Part shown: piece after piece, positions 31,842-42,487 of the stretch
Position numbering within the stretch: the first letter of the stretch is position 1
How the letters are laid out: every line of letters begins with the position of its first letter
DNA from: Allomyces arbusculus
Taxonomy: Eukaryota; Blastocladiomycota; Blastocladiomycetes; Blastocladiales; Blastocladiaceae
Assembly (NCBI GenBank): GCA_027604705.1
Contig: JADHYV010000023.1
Location: forward strand, 124,001-188,000
Reading direction: 5' to 3'
DNA: 64,000 nt
Notes under the pieces: model-generated
The model's database searches: none
What the model was told of the DNA's origin: nothing
The model's input: the letters and a program-made list of their open reading frames with translations, nothing else
Program-made: the position numbers and the translations under genes

Positions 31842-34800
31842 TCACTCATCCATACTCAGCGCCACCCTCCGTCCGCGCGTCAAGACCGGCGTTGCCTCGT
31901 CCATCGAAACATCACTCTGCATCGAACTCGTGGGCCGACTCAAGAATCCGCCATTCCCCACCCCCATCGCCGATCTCATCGCCGCAAAATTCGGCTGCCC
32001 GCGCGGCCGCGCAAACGCGCCCATCGGCGGCGAAATCGGCATCCGCGACGGCGAATCCACATCAAGCGCATCCTCATCGTCCATATCCTCGTCCTCGTCC
32101 CGCCCAAAACCGGCGGGCAAGGGCGATGACATGGGGTCCACCACATGCCGCGTCGTATTCGACGGCGATGACTGTGTCGTGAACGGCGACACGAACAGCG
32201 GCTGCGACGCCGACTTAGAAAGGCTTCTCGGCGGCGCGATGGGCGCGCCGGCGGCAGCAGTGAGACACGTGTAGGACGTGGACTTCGCGAGCGCGCGCGC
32301 CGACGAGGTTGGAGTCGGGAACGGCGACTCAGGCGTTGCGGGCGCCGCTGATACAGATGCAACCGCGGCAGTGACCGCGGCCGCAGTCAGGCCACTGGTA
32401 CCGCCAAACGGGAATGCCAATGTCCGCGCGGGCCCGTTGATCGCGTGCGCCGAGAACGCTGTGGGCGTCGGTGTCGGCGCGGCCGACGACGACAAGCTGC
32501 TCTCATTCGTCGGTGTGCCCACGGCCGCAACCGCAGTGGCAGCCGGCGGCGCGCGCCGCGTGATCGTGCGCGTCGCAAGCGGCGAGTCGTCGGTATCCGA
32601 GTCCAGCCCGGACCCAGTCCCGTCCGAGGCGCGCGACGCCGTGCGTGGGGCACCATCATGCGCGGGCGCGATCCGTGGTGAGAGCATCAGTTGCGGCTCA
32701 AACGTGAATTCGGACAGGTCAATTGCTCTACGGGTCGCAGTAGGAGGCGGCTTGGGCGTGGCGGCTGGTCGCCGTGGCGGTTGCGCGTCGCCGAACCCGA
32801 ATGACGGTGCGGCGGGTGCACGGGCAGAGGTGTGCGAGCTGGTGCGTGTGCGGAGGGGGGTGGCGGTGATGGTCGAAAGTTTTGAGGGTGCAGGCGTGAA
32901 CGCGACCTTGGCGGCGGTGGCGGGCCGCGTGGGTGTTCCCCACCCGGGCGTACTCGTAGCGCTGCTGCTGATGGCCATGGCCGAAGCTGAGGTCGGGGTC
33001 GAGTACGTGTCGGTGCCGCGGTGCTCGAGAACGCCCGACATGTCATCGGCCGACGACGCGGCCAGAGCGCCCTCGACGTCCTCGTACTCGGGCACCTCAG
33101 CGCGGCGCACGAGCGCGGCCTTGATTTCCTTGGCCTCAAGAATGCGGTCAATGGTAGGCCGGAAGTGCGGGTCGACGAGCAGGCACGCTTGGATCAGCGA
33201 CAGCATCGCGGGCGACGTCGTGTCCGGGATCATTGGCAGGAACTCAGCCATATCGCCGCGGCGCAGTCGGTCATACGACTCGCCGCCGTTCGGCAACTGC
33301 GCGTTGCTGATCATTTCCAGCGCGATCAAGCCAAGCGCATAGACGTCGCTCGCCATGGACAGTTCCCCCGACGCGACTTCTGGCGCCGCGTAGAGTGGAT
33401 CGCCGTCACGGTCTTCGACCGCGTTAGTTGACAGAAACTTGCCGAGCGCCTGCGGCGGCTTGGCTTTGATGGTCGCCATCGACGAGCTACTACAGTTGGC
33501 CGAGAGCGGCGGTGGGACCGGCGGGGTGGGCTCCTCTGGTGTCGTGGGACCGGGCGTGGCCGCGGCTTCCGACATGTGCGAGTCGTCCCCCTCCACCCCA
33601 CCATCATCGAGATGCCAGTCGTTGGCCATCGTGTGCCAGTCGACCGACTGCTGCGAGTCGCCGCCGTCAAGCGACTGCCCCAGCGACTGCGTGAGCGCAA
33701 AAACTTGCGAGTCGCCAAACTCGGTGACTGGGTGCGCGTGCGCCGCGTAGAGCGCCGTATCCAACAAATCCGCGGGGCACGTCAACCCGAAATCGGCCAC
33801 CTTCCCCCTGCTCGCGGTCGTGAGCAAGATATTGGCGGGCTTCAGATCCAAGTGCGCGAGATTGCGCCCATGCAACCAGGCGAGCCCCGAGGCGATATCC
33901 GCCAACAAGTCCCACGCCTGCGATTCCGTGAGCGGCTCCTTGGCGCGTTCCTGCAGGTACGACGCGAGCGACCCGCCCAGGCACAATTCCGTCAACATGT
34001 AGAGCCGGCCATGCTGTTCCCAGGCGAGTTCGAGCGCGACGCAATTCGTGTGCCGCCCAACCATGTACCACACCTGTACTTCCTCGAGCCGTCGGCGCCG
34101 GTCCATGTCCGACTTGTACGGCTGTTTGAGCCGCTTGAGCGCAAAATGCCGCCCGTCCGACTGCCGCCGCACGTGGAAGACTTCGGAAAAGGACCCGTTG
34201 CCGAGCGGCTGGATCACGTCGAACCCCGTGCGAAAGTAGTCTGGGTAGACGCCGTTCTCGTTGGGCATGTCGGTCGGTGGCGGCAGGAACGGCAGGTCCT
34301 GGTGGTGCTGCTCAAAGTACTCGGGCGTCAAGACGTGCGGAAACTCGGGTAGGTACTGGATCGACGGCCGCGGTGCCATGCGTGCGGGCGCGATGACAGT
34401 AGGTGGCGCGTCGGTCGTGTTGGGTACCGTCCGTTGCGGGAAGGGTGTCGCCGGCGGGTGCAGCGTGCCGGCGCGCGACCGCGGCTTGCGCACCGACGGT
34501 GGTGCCGGTGCGGGGGTCGCTGGTGGGACCTGTGCGGGGACTGACGCCGGGCGCGCGCCGACCGGGTCGCCATTCTCCTTGTCGCGCGGCATGACCGGGT
34601 CACTGAGCGGCGACTCAGCAATACTCGCTGCATGGCTCAATCTCGTGAGCCGTTGTGCCGCGGGTGTTGCGGGTACAGTCGTCACCGTCCCGTTTCCATG
34701 CGACTCATTGAGCGGCCCGCGCGACAACATCGGCGGGAACTCGAGGCTCGGAGCAGCTGGGTCGGTCGCAGCACGCGCATGCGGGGCGAACAGCGATTGC

Positions 34801-35384
34801 CGTGGCGGGACAGGCGACGGGGCGTCCTGGCGCATTGATGGGCGGTAGGGCGCGATGCGCGATGGCGTGGAAGGGGTCGGTTTCGGGTAGTAGTGCTTGT
34901 CGCGTTTGGAAATGACGCCCGTCGAATTGAACTGTGGGACAGGCAGCCGCGACACAGGCGCGGGCGTCATGGGGAATGCTGGTTGCCGCCGCAACGCGCG
35001 GTTCGGTTCGGTTGCTGCGTGCACCGCCGGGCCGTGACCGCTGCCGTGGTGGAGGTCGGCGTTGGCGGGCGTCGTCAGGGCCAGCAAGGGTGGAGCGCCG
35101 TGCGGCGTCGCGCTCAGTGCAGGCATGCCATTGGCCGTCGGGTCCATTGTAGTGGTCGGCGTTGGCGCTGGCGTCTGTGTTGCAGCCGCCGCAGCGGGCG
35201 TTCGCGTAAATGGCGACTGGTCGAACCCGGAGCGACGGCTCTTGCGCAGGTGCGGCGGGCGCGCGAACCCGTCCGTGTCGCGACGCGCGAGTGCAGCAAC
35301 CGACGCGGCTGACAAGTCCTCGGACGAAGACGGGCGCGAAGGTGGGGCGCGGCGCGCGGGTGTGGCGGCGGGGATGGGCGGCAT
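31842..35384 (-). CDS. WEE1: Wee1/Swe1-type protein kinase, 1180 aa
   Basis: A kinase of the Wee1 family, which inhibits Cdk1 by phosphorylating its glycine-loop Tyr and so delays mitosis. Residues 1-385 are Pro/Ser/Thr-rich with many S/T-P sites and a KEN box (PRDKENGDP, near 270). The kinase domain spans about 388-750: glycine loop LGNGSFSEVF, Lys417 in HFALKRLKQPY followed by the Wee1-like DMDRRRRLEEV, catalytic loop HLDLKPANIL (Asp513), DFG at 531-533, and APE at 667-669 in GDPLYAAPEV. About 130 residues separate DFG and APE, far more than usual. The C-terminal 420 residues are low-complexity with more S/T-P sites. It is a single exon. The Wee1 call rests on the glycine loop and the RRRRLEEV and HLDLKPANIL motifs. 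Confidence 0.85.
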   Translation of the reverse strand: MPPIPAATPARRAPPSRPSSSEDLSAASVAALARRDTDGFARPPHLRKSRRSGFDQSPFTRTPAAAAATQTPAPTPTTTMDPTANGMPALSATPHGAPPLLALTTPANADLHHGSGHGPAVHAATEPNRALRRQPAFPMTPAPVSRLPVPQFNSTGVISKRDKHYYPKPTPSTPSRIAPYRPSMRQDAPSPVPPRQSLFAPHARAATDPAAPSLEFPPMLSRGPLNESHGNGTVTTVPATPAAQRLTRLSHAASIAESPLSDPVMPRDKENGDPVGARPASVPAQVPPATPAPAPPSVRKPRSRAGTLHPPATPFPQRTVPNTTDAPPTVIAPARMAPRPSIQYLPEFPHVLTPEYFEQHHQDLPFLPPPTDMPNENGVYPDYFRTGFDVIQPLGNGSFSEVFHVRRQSDGRHFALKRLKQPYKSDMDRRRRLEEVQVWYMVGRHTNCVALELAWEQHGRLYMLTELCLGGSLASYLQERAKEPLTESQAWDLLADIASGLAWLHGRNLAHLDLKPANILLTTASRGKVADFGLTCPADLLDTALYAAHAHPVTEFGDSQVFALTQSLGQSLDGGDSQQSVDWHTMANDWHLDDGGVEGDDSHMSEAAATPGPTTPEEPTPPVPPPLSANCSSSSMATIKAKPPQALGKFLSTNAVEDRDGDPLYAAPEVASGELSMASDVYALGLIALEMISNAQLPNGGESYDRLRRGDMAEFLPMIPDTTSPAMLSLIQACLLVDPHFRPTIDRILEAKEIKAALVRRAEVPEYEDVEGALAASSADDMSGVLEHRGTDTYSTPTSASAMAISSSATSTPGWGTPTRPATAAKVAFTPAPSKLSTITATPLRTRTSSHTSARAPAAPSFGFGDAQPPRRPAATPKPPPTATRRAIDLSEFTFEPQLMLSPRIAPAHDGAPRTASRASDGTGSGLDSDTDDSPLATRTITRRAPPAATAVAAVGTPTNESSLSSSAAPTPTPTAFSAHAINGPARTLAFPFGGTSGLTAAAVTAAVASVSAAPATPESPFPTPTSSARALAKSTSYTCLTAAAGAPIAPPRSLSKSASQPLFVSPFTTQSSPSNTTRHVVDPMSSPLPAGFGRDEDEDMDDEDALDVDSPSRMPISPPMGAFARPRGQPNFAAMRSAMGVGNGGFLSRPTSSMQSDVSMDEATPVLTRGRRVALSMDE

Positions 35385-36198
35385 CGGTGGAGCCTAGGTC
35401 GGCGCAATGGAGTGGAGGCGATGCACGGATGCGGATCAGTTGGCATCAATCCAAGCAGCGGCTGTGCACAGGCAAGGCCGCGGGAGCGTGGGCGGCGCAC
35501 ATGCATTTACCTTGCGAGCCGACATGAACGGCGAGTCGGGCGCAGGGGCTGAAATACTTGTCGCTTGGGTGGTGTTGATGGAGGCGATGGAGATGGAGCG
35601 TTTGCGGCCGTGGTTGGTCGGTTGGTCAGTCTCGGTTGGTCGTGGGTGATGGTGGTGGCGCGGGACCTGGGCGGCCGGGTAGAGGACTGGGCGCGACGTG
35701 AGCGCGGCGCCGCGCGGGGAGCAATGCAGGGAGTTAGGCGCTGGGGACAGAATCAATTTCGGCGGCGAGCGGCGCTCGCGGTGGTTGTGGCGGTCGCAGG
35801 CGGACACGTTGCCGTCGTGGGTGGACGGGTCGCCGTGTTGGTCGTGTCTCAGTCGGTCTCGAGTCGGCCTTGTGTCGTGTCCAGTCGCACGGTTTCGCGG
35901 TTTGCTAGGCAGAATGTCATCTCTGGTGTGGCGCGGTCCGAGGCGTGCCCCGCCAAACATGACTGGCACGCGCCGGAAAGCCGCCTGGGAGACAGCTGTC
36001 TGACGTGGACGCATGCGGTGGGCCTCCGCGTGCCCGCACGTGTCGCTCATCCAGGCGGTCCTTAGCGCGGCCAACCGCAACCACCACAGCTGTGATCGCC
36101 ACCGACCTGCTCGCACAACACCATTTTGGAACAGCGCGACTCCCGCAACTTGCTGCAGTAACCGGAACGCACCAGAAAACCCCCGTGTCAGCATCACC
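35385..36198. other. Shared upstream region of the Wee1-like and TIM13 genes
   Basis: Lies between two divergent genes. A 284-codon open frame on the minus strand (36290-35436) is rich in His/Arg/Pro and overlaps TIM13 exon 1; I take it as chance. No other gene seen. Confidence 0.45.
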
Positions 36199-36727
36199 AT
36201 GTCGTTCTTTGGCGGGTAGGTGCTGTCCCTGCCCCCGCATGGCCGTTCACTCGGCATCGCGTGCCCGACCGAATTCCATCCACGGAACAATTTATTGAAC
36301 CAATATTCCTTGTTGATTTGACACCCGTTGCCCGCCGCTTATGATCGCGTTTCAGCGCCAGCTCATCCAACACCGACGCCTCGGGCCTGACGCCGGAGCA
36401 GCGCAAGCAGCAGATCATGCAGCAAGTGCGCACCGAGTTGGCGCTCGCCAACGCGCAGGAGCTCATCAACGTGCGTTATCCACGATGAATCTCGTTGTCC
36501 ACGCGATCCTCACCGCTGACCATAAATCACCAATTGCAATATACCAGAAAATCGGGGACAATTGCTTCACCAAGTGCATCACCAAGCCCTCCACCAAGCT
36601 TGACTCGTCCGAGGAAACGTGCCTCGCCAAGTGCATGGACCGCTACATGGACGCCTGGAACATTGTCTCGCGCGCCTACGTGACGCGCATCCAGCGTGAG
36701 GTGCCTAACGACATGACCGGCCTGTAA
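36199..36727 (+). CDS. TIM13: Mitochondrial intermembrane-space chaperone Tim13, 103 aa
   Basis: A small TIM protein that, with Tim8, escorts hydrophobic precursors across the intermembrane space to the TIM22 complex. Exons are 36199-36215, 36356-36470 and 36548-36727 (donors GTAGGT and GTGCGT). The product starts MSFFGGASSSNTDASGLTPE, then QVRTELALANAQELINKIGD, a Tim13 hallmark. The twin CX3C motifs are CFTKC and CLAKC, followed by MDRYMDAWNIVSRAYVTRIQ. Length and motif spacing match the family. The first exon is only 17 nt of coding sequence. Confidence 0.95.
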
Positions 36728-37625
36728 ATGGCCCCTGTTCCTCCCGTTCTTCTTTGGTTTTGTTTGCCTTGGGGGTGACCGCGCGCCTGCTGCCCTTCCG
36801 TTCCTTTTCCGGCTGTTTCGTTCCGTGTGCCATACAATAATTGTTTGCCATCTCGATCCGTTCCTGCATTTTATCGGCATCGTTTGGTGTTGATTGAGCT
36901 TTTCCCGTCTGTCCTGAGCAGGCCAAAGGCGAGCAATGGCCAGGTCGGACGCACCGCCTTGATCGCGCCGACGTGCTCGCGCTCGCTGTCGTCGCGCTGC
37001 TCTCTGTCGCGCCCAACAAAAGGAAAGGCGCCTGATGAGCGCGCAGCATTCTGGTGTAATTGATCTGAATCTCTACAAGAAAGGAACGGCGGAGTTCAGC
37101 TGCGCGGGGCACGTGGTTCGTGCTTGCCGCTGTGCACTTGGGCTGCATTCGCCTTTTGCCCTTGCTCCGCTTCTGGCAGCAAGGAAAACGGCGCCTCTCG
37201 TGCCCCTGGCCTGGACGCGCTCTCTCTCCGCACCTTCACCAGCTCCCACCACAACACGAACCGAACCGCCAACCAACCGCCGATTTTGGATACCGAGCGT
37301 GCCGCTCGCCCCGCACCGGCGGTCCTGCAAGCTTCTCCACCGAACTCCGTCACCCGAGGTCGGCGTGTGCGCGGGCACCGACGGCACCCGTCCATCGCAA
37401 CGCTGCAGGCTTCATTTGGCTGTTCACGCCTTGCTCGCTCGGGTGGCGCCCCATCTCGTCCGCGACGGCGCCCACTGGACTAGCTCCAACATACGACGTT
37501 GGGCCGCATCGGCCAGGACCGCGCGGACGGACGACGACCTGGTTGCTCGCACTCCGCCCTGACCCGAGCCGTTCCGCCGCCTCGTGCCGTAACTACCGCT
37601 GTTTGCTGCCCGTTTCGCTTCCACC
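36728..37625. other. Intergenic stretch between TIM13 and the Kelch gene
   Basis: About 900 bases, no gene seen. Long overlapping open frames here lack any motif. It may hold an upstream exon of the Kelch gene, which lacks a visible signal peptide. Confidence 0.35.
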
Positions 37626-40047
37626 ATGTCGGGCCAGCTCGTGCCGCGGTTTGGGCACGCGGCTGCGATCCTCGACTCTCAGCTATGGCTACTCGGCGGA
37701 CAAACCTCGTCGTCGAGTATGTCGCAGGTCCTTGGCGTGAACTTGACCCAGTCTTTCTCTATTGAATCGCCGCCCTACGTCGAAAAGGCGCTTCCGACGC
37801 TCGCGCCCACGGCGGGCAACGGGTTCGCCTTCTCGGCTTGCCGCCCGCTGTCGGACACGCTGATTCGGTGCCTTGGCGGGCTCGAGGGCAGCAATACGTT
37901 TGGGTCGTCGCTCGTCGACTTGCTGTTCGACATCAAGACGAGTAAATGGTCCAGCACGACCTTGGCGACCGGGTCGCCCGCGCCGGGACCGCGGTACGAG
38001 CATGCTCTGGCGTACCAGAATGGCAGCTATTGGATGTACGGCGGCGCGTCGTCGAAGCCCGGCAGTGCGTTCGTCTTTTTCTTTTCTGGCTTGGTGGTGG
38101 TCTGGAAGCGGGCGTTGTCGGACTGGAATGTAAGCGGTTGCTGCGATTCCTGTTTCTTTTTCAATTTTGCTGACAGGCCGAGTTTCTCTATCTCTCTCTC
38201 TCCCCCCCCCCCCCCCCCCCCACCAGACACTAGGGCGCGACCCGAAACCCCCAATTAAAATGCCCCCCCCCCCCGCATTAACGGCGAAAGTGGGAACACA
38301 ACCCGGGGCCAAAAAAGGGGNNNNNNNNNNCCTCCCTCGCTCTCTCTCTCTCTCTCCCGTATCGCCAGATTTCAAGGACCTCCCCACCGGCATTCTCGCT
38401 GAACTGTGGAAACTCGACCTGGCGCAGAATACGTGGGTCTCCGTGAGCGGTGGCCAGTGGCCACCGGCGCTCGCGCAATTTACGCTCACGTCGTTGCGGT
38501 CGGAACCGCATCTGCTCGTCTTGATTGGCGGCGTCACGGGGAGCAACTCGTTGCAGTCGATGAACGATATCTGGGTCTTCAACACGAAACAGCAGGCGTG
38601 GGCCAAGTACACGGCGCAGGGCGATGTGCCGCTCGCACGACGCGGACACGCAGCGTGCTCCTTGGTACGTGCTCTTAATTTGTTGATTTGTTGATTGATT
38701 GTGACTCGTCTGAACGCTTTTGACTAACATTCGTCGGATGAATAGGGCGAGTACATTTACATCCATGGCGGGACCGATTCCGCGGGCGAGACGCTGTACG
38801 CCGATATGGTCGCGTTGACTTACGACGCGCAGGCGAATACGTTCACGTACGTGTGCATTCTAGTCCTCGTCGTCTCTTTAGCTGTGTATACCGACACGAC
38901 TAACCACTGCCTCGATCTCCCCGCTTTGCAAGGAAGGTGGCGCAACATCTACATCCCGAGCCAGTCTGATTTCCCGTACAAGCCCAAGTACCCCGTCGGC
39001 CGCGTCTTCCACCAGCTGACGTGCACGTCCAAGCAGCTCTTCATGACTTTCGGCCTCGCGTCGAGCAACATCACGGCCAGCCCAACCGGGTCGGTCATTT
39101 TTAACGGCCAGATTCAGCCGTGGTCGTCGATCAACATCTACTCGATCGAGAGTACGCCGCCAGATTGGCAGTCGCAATACGCGCCGTCGTCCGCCGCCGG
39201 CGCTGTCTACGGCGACCCGGTCCCGCAAGTAACCTTGCCCGAATCGATTGTCGGCCCGACTTCCATGTGGACGATCCCGGTCATCGTCGGGATCGCATGC
39301 GCGGGCGTCGCTGTTCTCGCCGCATGCATCGTCTTTGCGTGCTATTGCCGCTCCCGCGGCCGGAAACAGCGGCACGCGAAACGGCTCTCGACGGCGCTCA
39401 CGACCGCGGCCATGGTCAATGCCGACCGCCAGAGTGGGCTCGCGCCTCCGCCGCCACCCGCCGCGTACCAGCCTGTCGGTCGTGCTACGACACCAGACCC
39501 GCCGCCCGCGACCGCGCCGATGATGGGTCATGTCGCGGGCGGCAGTGCCTCAAAACTGCCGCTGCGCGCCGAATCCTTCACGGGCTCCATTCCGTCATCG
39601 TACGCTGCCATGCTCGGCGCCGGCCCGTCGTCGGGCCAGCTGCATACCGGTTCCGTGCCGTCGCTGAACGTGCTCTACATCGGCCCAGCCCAGGCACATC
39701 CGCCGGTCATGGCACACCGTCCCGTGATCCCGGTGATCCAGCACGCCGACCGCGCGTCGATGCGCGGGTCGATCGCGTCCGAGTCGGACGAGGAGTACCG
39801 TGTCGCTGCCGGCGGTGGTGGGGGTGAGGTGCCGCTTCGCCCACCCTCGGCAGCGTCGGCGCTGGTCATGACACAGCCGCACGGCAGTGCGCCGGCGCTG
39901 GTCCTGGGTAAGCGCACGTCCGGTGCCGGAATCCAGATTGACCGCACGCCAAATCATCCGGCGCAGTCGCAGTCGCCCGTACTCTTGAAGGATCTGGACG
40001 ATGCGAATAGCGTCATGTCGGTCGAGAGCGGGATTCAATTTGCGTAA
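37626..40047 (+). CDS. Kelch-repeat type I membrane protein, about 648 aa (contains an assembly gap in an intron)
   Basis: Exons are 37626-38064, 38369-38664, 38746-38846 and 38937-40047. The 10-N gap falls in intron 1, so the coding sequence is probably complete. Kelch repeats begin at once (RFGHAAAILDSQLWLLGG) and continue with ALAYQNGSYWMYGG, LVLIGGVTGSNSLQSMNDIW and GHAACSLGEYIYIHGG. A single membrane segment (TIPVIVGIACAGVAVLAACI) is followed by a basic stop-transfer RSRGRKQRHAKR. A cytoplasmic tail of about 230 residues is Pro/Ser/Ala-rich. The repeats probably form an external beta-propeller. No signal peptide is seen at this ATG, so a 5' exon may be missing. Ligand unknown. Confidence 0.8.
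38184..38366. other. Assembly gap (10 N) with low-quality flanks
   Basis: Ten Ns at 38321-38330. To the left are a CT run (about 38184-38202), a pure C run (about 38202-38221) and a second C run (about 38263-38274). To the right a similar CT run lies at about 38336-38356. The same CT tract on both sides suggests the contig ends overlap in reality and were not joined. Confidence 0.85.
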
Positions 40048-40844
40048 ATTCCTTCTTTTTTCTTTTGCGTCGTGTGTGCGTTTCTTGCTTTGGTCCTTCT
40101 TGCATTGCTGGTTTCGTGCTCTCCGCGTTGTGTGTGTCGTTGTGATGCGCCTGACTTGCGTCCCGCCATGCACTGTGTCGCTTTCTCAGGTTGTTTATTG
40201 GTTCTCGATTTTGGTTTGTGCCCCCAATGCCCCACCTTTCGTTTGTACGCGATTCCGAACATTGATAAAAGCAGTCTCCACCCTTCATATTCGCGACCAC
40301 GTTGCTGAGATGTTAAAAACAGGCGCTGTCATGGCCGAACAGAACGTCAAAGCGCGGCCGTCGCTCCCACTGTTGTGTGGACCGCGGGCGAAGCACGATC
40401 GGGATTCCGGGCTCAACCGTGCACGTCTCTGACGCATCTTTCGTCCTGATGCCATCCTTGATCGGCGCGGTGGCAACGTTTGAGGCGAAAACGAGGCAAT
40501 ACGGGGCAAAATTACATGCGAGACGATTCGTGACTTTCCGTGACTTCAAACTGACCTTTGCGCGCAACGATTGGCTGCATGGCAGCTGCGCGGCCTCGCC
40601 TCGCAACCCGCTCTGGTCTCTGGTGCTCGGTCCACCAGAAACATAAAAGCCGTGCTCGCCCGCCTTCGCCGACATGGTTCTCAAGCTCCCGTCACGAGGT
40701 TCAACCGGCAAGGTGTGCACTCATCACGACCTTCTGTCGCCTTCCGACCCGACTGACCGACAATCCATTTTGTGCGCGCTCCAGACCCAACTTGCCGTTT
40801 GCACCCGAGCGCCTGCTGCACTCTTCGTCCCTTCCGCAGCCACC
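40048..40844. other. Intergenic stretch between the Kelch and TQ-motif genes
   Basis: No gene seen. The first 250 bases are T/G-rich. Presumed terminator of the Kelch gene and promoter of the next. Confidence 0.4.
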
Positions 40845-41702
40845 ATGTCGACGACCGACTTCCTCTACGACGAAGAGTGCCATGGGCTGCTCGCGCCGCC
40901 GTCGCGCAACTTACACGCCATGTTCGCGCCGTTCCCCGTCACTTACCAGTTCAGCCAAACGACCGTGTTTGCCGCGCCCGACCGGTACCGCCGCACCATG
41001 CCAGTGATTGGAATCCTGGCCGATATCTTGCCGCTCGAGGAAGAGGACGAGGCGGAGGTCGAGTTTGATGAGGCCCCGTACGTGCGTCTGGTTGAAGAAA
41101 GCGACGATGACGAGTGGCACTTTGAGTGGCCCACAGCGATGCCCAGCGTGCAGCGGAAGTCGGTGTCGGTTGCGACGCAGTCGAACGTGGCGGTGAGCGC
41201 GTCGACGAGCACGCAGGTCGTGGGTGTTGCCTTGGCCACGACCGCGACGCAGTCGTTGTCCACGTCCACGACGAGCGTTAGTGTCGGGTCCGCGATGACG
41301 ACGACTACGACTAGCACGGGAGTGCAATGCGCACCTATCATCCCCGCGACTCCTGCGCCCATCCCGCGCATCACGATCTCGACTCTTGTTGGGACCGACG
41401 ACATGGCTGCCGACTTGCAGCGCGCGCGCTTGGTCGAGGTGGCCGACGCGCTCGTGGACGCAGTGCTGCGCGAAGTCGCCCGCGAAGTGCCGGCGGCGGC
41501 TGCGGAAATGATGGCACAGGCTGAGGGCGAGCTGGAAGATGATGTGGAGACGTGTGTCGGTGATGATGACCAAGTGATGGAGGTGGCCGGAGTAGCAACC
41601 GTCGCGACAGCGGTGGCCCGGCCAGCGTCGCCGTGCCCGTCGACGTCGTCGGATGAGTCGGGCGAGTATGAGTGGGTGGATGCTGCCGAGGCCGTTGAGT
41701 GA
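40845..41702 (+). CDS. Hypothetical acidic protein with evenly spaced TQ motifs, 285 aa
   Basis: I do not recognise a family. The ATG at 40845 sits in GCCACCATG; the frame is open further upstream but that part looks non-coding. Residues 60-95 are acidic (LEEEDEAEVEFDEAP). Residues 105-165 are Ser/Thr/Val-rich with TQ at 111-112, 123-124 and 135-136 (exactly 12 apart) and STGVQC at 157-162. Residues about 190-220 form an amphipathic helix (ADALVDAVLREVAREV). The C-terminus is acidic (SSDESGEYEWVDAAE). There is no signal peptide or membrane segment. The TQ and GVQ pattern recalls dynein light chain LC8 binding sites; that is inference. Confidence 0.6.
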   Translation: MSTTDFLYDEECHGLLAPPSRNLHAMFAPFPVTYQFSQTTVFAAPDRYRRTMPVIGILADILPLEEEDEAEVEFDEAPYVRLVEESDDDEWHFEWPTAMPSVQRKSVSVATQSNVAVSASTSTQVVGVALATTATQSLSTSTTSVSVGSAMTTTTTSTGVQCAPIIPATPAPIPRITISTLVGTDDMAADLQRARLVEVADALVDAVLREVAREVPAAAAEMMAQAEGELEDDVETCVGDDDQVMEVAGVATVATAVARPASPCPSTSSDESGEYEWVDAAEAVE

Positions 41703-41730
41703 AGTGGGGTAAAAGGATCGTGATAAGTTT

Positions 41731-41772
41731 TGCAGAGTAATGGAGATGCAATGCAGAGTAATGGAGATGCAA
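41731..41772. repeat. 21-bp direct repeat, two perfect copies
   Basis: The unit TGCAGAGTAATGGAGATGCA plus one A occurs twice back to back (41731-41751 and 41752-41772), just after the stop codon of the TQ-motif gene. Probably replication slippage. Confidence 0.9.
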
Positions 41773-42433
41773 TGCGTAAGGGATCGTTGCACAAATGAAG
41801 TTTGAGGCTGTGTCGCAACACATCAACGACAGTTTCAATGCATGAAGACTTGTGACGTGGGCGCACATCATGGGCAAATTCATGTTCACCTAATGCACAC
41901 TCCCTGGAACGACACCGGACCACTATTCGTCATTTTTGATTTCGTTGCGTTGCTGCCGATACGACATTGCATTTGATCATGTTGAGAATGTTGACCGACG
42001 CCGACGCGCATTTGTTACGTCCGAGGCAGCAGGAGCAAGACCCGTAGGGACGAAGGACGGTGGCAGGGCCATACGTTAATTTGGATGATGCGAGGCGTTG
42101 TGAAAGCTGGTGTTTGTGTCGTGGTTTCCAGATTGTAAAGTGTCGCTGGGGTCATGAAACGAGGAAGGTTCTGGCGGCGGCAAAGGACAGCAAAAATGCT
42201 TCAAAAGCCAAACGATAGGGAAGACTGGTGCGAATGATTGCTAAGTAGTCAATTACATTGAACCCGCTGACAACCATTTTTACGTTCTGGCTTCCTTGGC
42301 CAACTCCGACTACCGAACGTTCCTCTTGCAAAAATATGGGACTGCGCATCTCCCCATGGCTGCTGCACGGTCATGGCCGACGTACAGGAAATCATGTTTT
42401 TAGTGATACCCAATCTTTTCATCGGCGAATTTC

Positions 42434-42487
42434 TGCGAAACCCAGGAGTCGAACCTGGCATGATCAGAACCCAACGAGCCATCCGCA
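42434..42487 (-). ncRNA. tRNA-like sequence with both internal promoter boxes, probably a tRNA pseudogene
   Basis: On the minus strand, GATGGCTCGTTGGG resembles a tRNA A box with one base missing. CCAGGTTCGACTCCTGG is a perfect T-arm (5-bp stem, TTCGACT loop) and B box. The ends TGCGGA and TTTCGCA can pair as a 6-bp acceptor stem with one G-U. Total length is 54 nt, about 18 short of a normal tRNA, and no anticodon arm can be folded. Confidence 0.35.

Noticed and set aside
35436-36290. 284-codon open frame on the minus strand upstream of the Wee1-like gene
   Set aside because: His/Arg/Pro-rich, no motif, and it overlaps the first exon of TIM13 on the other strand; likely a by-product of high GC.
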